Of a DNA stretch of 10,912 nucleotides, positions 6,580 through 10,912 are shown in pieces. This DNA is from an uncultured Bacteroidales bacterium (lineage in GTDB: Bacteria > Bacteroidota > Bacteroidia > Bacteroidales > Lentimicrobiaceae): NCBI GenBank assembly GCA_937864935.1, contig CALMDN010000141.1:1-10912 (forward strand). Reading direction: 5' to 3'. Below the pieces are notes generated by a model that was given only the letters and a program-made list of their open reading frames with translations, made no database searches and was not told the origin of the DNA. The translations under genes were made by a program, and so were the position numbers. Each line of letters opens with the position of its first letter. The first letter of the stretch is position 1.

Positions 6580-9243
6580 ATGAAGCATCTTCTGAGGTTT
6601 GCCATTCCGGTACTATTGTTGTCAATATCTTGTAAATCAACAGATAACAAGCATCTGATTGTTGATAAGGACTATCGTAAACTGGTACATGAACAGTATC
6701 TGGATCGTAGAGAACTTGCTGCCGGACGCGATTCCGTTTTGTTTGGTGTTTTCGGCAGGGAGCTTACCGGAGCTGAAAGGGAAGGGCTGGAGTTTCTGTA
6801 TGCATTTATGCCTTTAAGCGATCTTTCGCTGAATGATGGTGAGTATTATCTCAGGCAGGTACAGTCAGCCCTCGAAGCACGTGACTGTTTCAGCTGGGGA
6901 AGATCTGTGCCTGAAGCTGAGTTCCTGCATTTTGTTCTACCATACAGGGTAAACAACGAATACACCGATACAGCCCGGCAGGTGTTTTTTGCTGAGCTGA
7001 AAGACAGGATCAAAGGCCTTGGCATGGCGGAAGCTGCACTTGAGGTCAACCACTGGTGTCACGAGAAAGTGGTTTATAAATCGACCGATGAACGGACATC
7101 CGGCCCGCTGACTACCGTGAGAACCGCCTTCGGACGCTGCGGAGAGGAATCGACCTTTGCCGTAGCGGCCCTCCGCTCGGTTTGTATTCCTGCCCGCCAG
7201 GTTTATACACCCCGCTGGGCACACACCGACGACAACCATGCCTGGGTGGAAGTGTGGATTGATGGCAAATGGCACTTCATGGGAGCCTGTGAACCCGAGC
7301 CAGCCCTTGATGTTGCCTGGTTTGCCGAACCGGTAAAACGTGCCATGATGACCCATACCTTTGTATTCGGCCAGTACGAAGGAAGTGAGGAAGTGCTCGA
7401 AAAAACATCCTTGTTTACCCGCCTGAACCTGCTCAGCAACTATACAAAAACCAAATCCCTGCCGGTAAAGGTCCTGGGTACCGACGGAAAACCGGTTGAG
7501 AAGGCCAGGGTGGAATTTCTGCTATACAACTATGCTGAATTTTATCCGATCGCAACCCTGTATACCGGAAGCCAGGGAACCTGCAGCGCAACCACAGGTT
7601 ATGGCGATCTGTTGGTCAGGGCTCTAAAAAATGACCGGTTCGGTGAAGTCAGGGCTCCGGGAAGTTCATCCGATACCCTGATTGTCAGGCTTTCCGAATT
7701 ATCCTACACCCTTCCTGATGAACAGTTTACCCTTACGCCACCGGTAAAACAGGCCATTGCACCCACCGATCAGTCACTTGTTGATCTCAACAACCTCCGG
7801 CTGAAGCAGGAAGACTCCATCCGGGGTGTTTACATTGCATCATTCATCGATTCGCTGGCTATAGCTGACCTGGAAGCTGAAAAGGGGATCAGTGCCGGCA
7901 GCCTGTGGCATTATGTTTCGCTTAGCCGGGGCAACTGGAAAGAAATTGTAACTTTTGCGAAAAGCCTGACATCAGTTGAGGTCGCCGAAGGGATGAACCT
8001 GCTCTCGCTGATTTCGGAAAAGGACCTTCATGATATACAGGCAGTTACCCTTTCAGATCATCTTGAATCAGCAGTGAAATCTGAACCTGTTGAAAATACT
8101 CAGGATCAGCGATTCATTGGTTTTGTAAAATCTCCGCGCATCGGCCGTGAACTGGTAAGCCCGTGGAGGAGTTTCATCCGGCAATACTTCAGTGCTGCAG
8201 AAGCTGAGGCATTCCGCAGTCAACCTGAGGAAATCAGAAAATGGATCAGCAAGCACATTGTTCTCGATACGATAAGCAATTATTATGGTGTGCCGCTCAC
8301 ACCTGAGGGTTCGCTCCAGCTTGGCATAGCTGACCGCTACTCGCGCGATCTGCTGTTCGTGGCCATTGCCCGCAGTTTCGGTATTCCTGCCCGCCTTGAG
8401 CCGGCCACCCGCAGGCCTCAGTATGTGAAATCAGGGAACTGGGCCGATGTGTTTTTTGGAAATACGACTGAAAAGAGTGTTCCAAGGGGAGAAGTGAAAC
8501 TGTTGAATGCCTCCGGAGATCCTGAATTCATTCCACGGTATTACACACATTTCACCATTGGCAGATTCGAAAAGGGGAAGTTTGTCACCCTTGACTATGA
8601 ATTTGATGAATCCTTGAGGGAGTTTCCCTGTGTGCTGAGTGTAGACTCCGGGTATTACCGGCTGGTCACCGGCAACCGGCAGGATAACGGATCGGTGCTC
8701 TGTACGATGACCCACTTCAGGGTAAAAGCGGGAGAGCAATCCGTAGTCAGTGTTGACCTGGCCAGTGCAAAGCAACAATCAGGCATCCTCGGTAAAGCAG
8801 ATCTGGGTGCGGGTTACACAGGAATCCCGGCCAAAACGTCCCGGAAACTCAGCGAAAGCATGGGCCCTCAGGGATTGATCATTGCACTGATAGATCCCGC
8901 AAAGGAGCCGACAAAGCACCTGATGGAAGACATAAAAGCTGTAAAGGCCGGTCTGGATAAATGGGGCGGTACTGTCCTCTTCGTGGTGGCACAGCAAAAG
9001 CTGGGCAGTGGATTCGATCCCTCACGATACGGGAGTCTGCCCGATAGGAAAATCTTTGGTCATGATTCGGCAGGTGAAATATCTGAAGCTGTGCGCACGG
9101 CATGCAGTATTTCCGGTGAACCCCAATGGCCTCTGCTGGTAATTCTAAACCAAATGGGCGAGATTACCTGGCAGTCAGAGGGGTACAATATAGGGCTGGG
9201 AGATCAGCTGGTGAAGCAACTCCAAAAACGCACAGAACCGTAA
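6580..9243 (+). CDS. Transglutaminase-like lipoprotein with second, degenerate transglutaminase-like segment
   Basis: This 887-residue protein starts with a lipoprotein-type signal (LLLSISC, Cys18; the lipobox is relaxed but usual for Bacteroidota), so it is probably membrane-anchored in the periplasm or on the surface. Residues 150-245 are a transglutaminase-like core (papain-like cysteine fold): Cys187 in GRCGEES, His220 in DNHAWVEVW, and the stretch GACEPEP (235-241), where Glu238 or Glu240 may replace the usual aspartate. Family members cleave or modify peptides or amide bonds; the substrate here is unknown. Residues 293-372 resemble a carboxypeptidase-regulatory/Ig-like beta-sandwich (VKVLGTDGKPVEKARVEF). 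Residues 580-626 align without gaps to the first core at an offset of 399 residues (both have IPAR and W-x-D/E-V), but Cys187 becomes Arg586 and His220 becomes Gly619. Residues 760-885 look like a thioredoxin-like fold (GLIIALID, TVLFVVA, WPLLVILNQMGEI) with no CXXC. The gene is monocistronic, with nhaA convergent 50 bp downstream. The start is set by the signal peptide; no Shine-Dalgarno is seen. Confidence 0.88.
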   Translation: MKHLLRFAIPVLLLSISCKSTDNKHLIVDKDYRKLVHEQYLDRRELAAGRDSVLFGVFGRELTGAEREGLEFLYAFMPLSDLSLNDGEYYLRQVQSALEARDCFSWGRSVPEAEFLHFVLPYRVNNEYTDTARQVFFAELKDRIKGLGMAEAALEVNHWCHEKVVYKSTDERTSGPLTTVRTAFGRCGEESTFAVAALRSVCIPARQVYTPRWAHTDDNHAWVEVWIDGKWHFMGACEPEPALDVAWFAEPVKRAMMTHTFVFGQYEGSEEVLEKTSLFTRLNLLSNYTKTKSLPVKVLGTDGKPVEKARVEFLLYNYAEFYPIATLYTGSQGTCSATTGYGDLLVRALKNDRFGEVRAPGSSSDTLIVRLSELSYTLPDEQFTLTPPVKQAIAPTDQSLVDLNNLRLKQEDSIRGVYIASFIDSLAIADLEAEKGISAGSLWHYVSLSRGNWKEIVTFAKSLTSVEVAEGMNLLSLISEKDLHDIQAVTLSDHLESAVKSEPVENTQDQRFIGFVKSPRIGRELVSPWRSFIRQYFSAAEAEAFRSQPEEIRKWISKHIVLDTISNYYGVPLTPEGSLQLGIADRYSRDLLFVAIARSFGIPARLEPATRRPQYVKSGNWADVFFGNTTEKSVPRGEVKLLNASGDPEFIPRYYTHFTIGRFEKGKFVTLDYEFDESLREFPCVLSVDSGYYRLVTGNRQDNGSVLCTMTHFRVKAGEQSVVSVDLASAKQQSGILGKADLGAGYTGIPAKTSRKLSESMGPQGLIIALIDPAKEPTKHLMEDIKAVKAGLDKWGGTVLFVVAQQKLGSGFDPSRYGSLPDRKIFGHDSAGEISEAVRTACSISGEPQWPLLVILNQMGEITWQSEGYNIGLGDQLVKQLQKRTEP

Positions 9244-9293
9244 GAGTTGATTTCAGCCCGCTCAATCAGACCGTTTTCTGGGAAATCGGCACG

Positions 9294-10619
9294 TCAGTTA
9301 CTTTTACTGCTCGAACTGATGATCAGATAGCCGATGGTACCGGCAGTTAGCGAGGCCAGCAGGATACCGATCTTAGCTGCTTCAATGTATAGCGGATTCT
9401 CAAAAGCAAGTTGTGAAATGAACAGCGACATGGTGAATCCGATTCCCGCCAGAAAACCTGCTCCTATCAGATGCCTCCGGGTAATTCCCTCCGGGAAGGC
9501 AGCCCATTTCAGCTTGATAACAAGCGTGGTAAATCCAAGAATTCCAATAACTTTTCCAATCACCAGTCCGAAGAAAACGCCCAATGTAATGCTGTTTCCC
9601 AATAAACTGAGGCTATCGGCACTCAGGCTGATTCCTGCATTGGCAAGGGCAAACAAGGGCATGACTACGAAAGAGACAAATGGGTGCATGGCATGTTCGA
9701 GCCTTTGCAGGGGCGTCAGCGCTTTTTCCGATACATACCTGATTTCTTCAAGAATGTGCAGTTGTTCGGTGGTTACCGTCGGACTGTTGTTTGGTTTGGC
9801 CTTTTTAAATCGCTCGAGCAGAGTGGAAAGCTTACGGGAATAGAGTTCTTCTGATATCTTTGCGTTGGCAGGGATGGTGAAAGCTGCCAGCACAGCGGCA
9901 ATGGTTGCGTGTACACCCGACATCAGAAAAGCCAGCCAGAGCCCTCCAATGCCAACCAGTCCGTAAAAAAGCGTATTTCTCACGCCAGTTCTGTTCGCGA
10001 GGATTAGAATGATCAAAAAGATGCCGGCTACCAGAAGACTGCTCAGGTTGATATCCGAAGTGTAGAAAAACGCAATTACCAGCACGGCTCCCAGGTCGTC
10101 AGTAATTGCCAGCGCAGTCAGAAAGATTTTCAGTGAAACAGGAACCTTGTCTCCCAACAGGTACAGGATTCCCAGGGCAAAAGCGATATCCGTTGCCATG
10201 GGAATTCCCCAGCCTCCCGATGTTTCACCCGATGGATTCAAAGCAAAGTATACCATGGCAGGGACAAGCATTCCTCCAAGAGCTGCTGCAATGGGTAGCA
10301 TTGCTGCTTTCGGGTTGCTGAGCTCTCCGCTGATGATCTCGCGCTTAAGCTCCAGTCCGACAACAAAAAAGAAAATAGCCATCAAACCGTCGTTGATCCA
10401 GTGGTGCAGACTTTTTGACAATTGCCAGTCATGAAGTCCAACCGATATTTTCGTTTCCCAGAAATGATGAAATTCTTCAGCCCATGGACTGTTTGAAAGA
10501 ATGATGGCAATCAACGCGGAAGAAAAAAGTACAATTCCACTCATGGAGGAATTGCTTAAGAATCTTCTCATCGGGTCAATAATCCATTTATCGACGGGTT
10601 CTTTTCTGATCTTAGCCAT
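9294..10619 (-). CDS. nhaA: Na+/H+ antiporter NhaA
   Basis: This is an inner-membrane antiporter that exports Na+ (or Li+) in exchange for protons, helping pH and salt homeostasis. Its 441 residues are hydrophobic with many membrane helices and carry the NhaA signatures in order: VGLELKRE (Glu90, Arg93, Glu94, matching E. coli Glu78, Arg81, Glu82), MATDIAFALG (Asp144, equivalent to Asp133), AITDDLGAV (Asp174-Asp175, the ion-binding pair Asp163-Asp164), SGVHATIAA (234-242), GLVIGK (Lys356, equivalent to Lys300) and GAGFLAGIGFTMSLFI near the end. All key residues are present, so it is probably functional. It is longer than the E. coli protein (388 residues) mainly because of a hydrophilic loop at about 252-305. 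The stop lies 50 bp from the convergent lipoprotein gene, and no clear shared terminator is visible between them. The ATG (MAKIRKEP) gives a short charged N-terminal tail; no Shine-Dalgarno is seen. Confidence 0.97.
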   Translation of the reverse strand: MAKIRKEPVDKWIIDPMRRFLSNSSMSGIVLFSSALIAIILSNSPWAEEFHHFWETKISVGLHDWQLSKSLHHWINDGLMAIFFFVVGLELKREIISGELSNPKAAMLPIAAALGGMLVPAMVYFALNPSGETSGGWGIPMATDIAFALGILYLLGDKVPVSLKIFLTALAITDDLGAVLVIAFFYTSDINLSSLLVAGIFLIILILANRTGVRNTLFYGLVGIGGLWLAFLMSGVHATIAAVLAAFTIPANAKISEELYSRKLSTLLERFKKAKPNNSPTVTTEQLHILEEIRYVSEKALTPLQRLEHAMHPFVSFVVMPLFALANAGISLSADSLSLLGNSITLGVFFGLVIGKVIGILGFTTLVIKLKWAAFPEGITRRHLIGAGFLAGIGFTMSLFISQLAFENPLYIEAAKIGILLASLTAGTIGYLIISSSSKSN

Positions 10620-10861
10620 TGTAATTGTCAGGTTTTTGCTGCCTATTCAGGTTTCAGCATGTAAAAGAGGTGTATATAACAATAAATTGTTCTGATTTGT
10701 TTACATATTCACGGAAGGTCGTATAATGCCACAGCAGTGTTCCGGGACTGAAAGTGCATTGACCAGAAATCATAATCAGTTGATGGGTAGTTTGCCTGCG
10801 GGATCTCCAGGTTGTTTAAGGTTCATAAAACAGGAGACAGAGCAGATTTACAGAAAGAAAA
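10620..10861. other. Intergenic region upstream of nhaA
   Basis: No ORF worth calling and no RNA gene is seen. An inverted repeat AACAAT-AA-ATTGTT lies at 10678-10691, about 60-70 bp upstream of the nhaA start, next to an AT-rich stretch (TATATA) that could be part of a promoter. No exact TAnnTTTG box was found on the minus strand, so the nhaA promoter cannot be placed. Confidence 0.5.
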
Positions 10862-10911
10862 CCTGCCCGATGGTATTTAAAGCACCTTGGTTGCTTTATC
10901 CATCGGGCAGG
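10862..10911 (-). terminator. GC-rich inverted repeat, probable terminator of a gene beyond the right edge
   Basis: CCTGCCCGATGG (10862-10873) pairs perfectly with CCATCGGGCAGG (10900-10911), and inside it TAAAGC (10878-10883) pairs with GCTTTA (10893-10898) around a 9-nt loop. On the minus strand the stem is followed by TTTTCTTTCT, as expected of an intrinsic terminator for a minus-strand gene coming from outside the window. What follows on the plus strand is cut off by the window edge, so it may be bidirectional or a dispersed repeat. Confidence 0.6.
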
Positions 10912-10912
10912 C

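Noticed and set aside
6937..7439. Minus-strand ORFs opposite the transglutaminase-like core
   Set aside because: They are antisense shadows; the plus strand carries the conserved Cys and His motifs.
9244..9293. Possible bidirectional terminator between the convergent lipoprotein and nhaA genes
   Set aside because: Only a 4-bp CAGA/TCTG pairing was found and no T-tract, too weak to call.
9334..9843. 169-codon plus-strand ORF opposite nhaA
   Set aside because: It is a shadow of nhaA, whose membrane and ion-binding motifs fix the coding strand.

Overview
The window looks like a chromosomal segment from a member of the Bacteroidota. The large secreted protein ends in a Por/type IX secretion (T9SS) sorting domain. 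TAnnTTTG promoter-like boxes occur in the main intergenic region, none of the start codons has a recognisable Shine-Dalgarno sequence, and the gene families present (OmpA/LamG fusion, transglutaminase lipoprotein, long NhaA) are typical of the phylum. No RNA genes, CRISPR arrays, insertion sequences or prophage genes were found.

Layout. Positions 1-2326 hold a two-gene minus-strand unit: an OmpA-family envelope protein with a LamG-like insert (983-2326), followed 4 bp later by a secreted protein of unknown function that runs off the left edge (1-978). A strong hairpin terminator (2530-2566) separates this unit from the next gene. Positions 2630-6157 (minus) encode a 1175-residue multidomain T9SS cargo: a beta-helix, four cadherin/Ig-like repeats, a malectin-like module, a discoidin-like module and a sorting tail. 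A 422-bp divergent intergenic region (6158-6579) carries promoter-like boxes, a perfect 17-bp inverted repeat next to the start codon, and a short coding-like patch of unknown origin. Positions 6580-9243 (plus) encode an 887-residue lipoprotein with an apparently active transglutaminase-like domain, a beta-sandwich, a second transglutaminase-like segment that has lost its catalytic residues, and a thioredoxin-like C-terminus without CXXC. Positions 9294-10619 (minus, convergent) encode an NhaA Na+/H+ antiporter. The right edge ends in a GC-rich inverted repeat that looks like a terminator for a gene outside the window.

Most of the products act at the cell envelope: a peptidoglycan-binding protein, a surface-exposed or released carbohydrate-binding-type protein, a lipoprotein and an ion antiporter. 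Apart from the tightly coupled OmpA/unknown pair, nothing shows that they form one pathway. No clear new defence, mobile or biosynthetic system is visible. The most interesting items are the decayed second transglutaminase-like domain, the T9SS cargo architecture, the coupled OmpA-LamG/unknown pair, and the unexplained coding-like patch in the divergent intergenic region.
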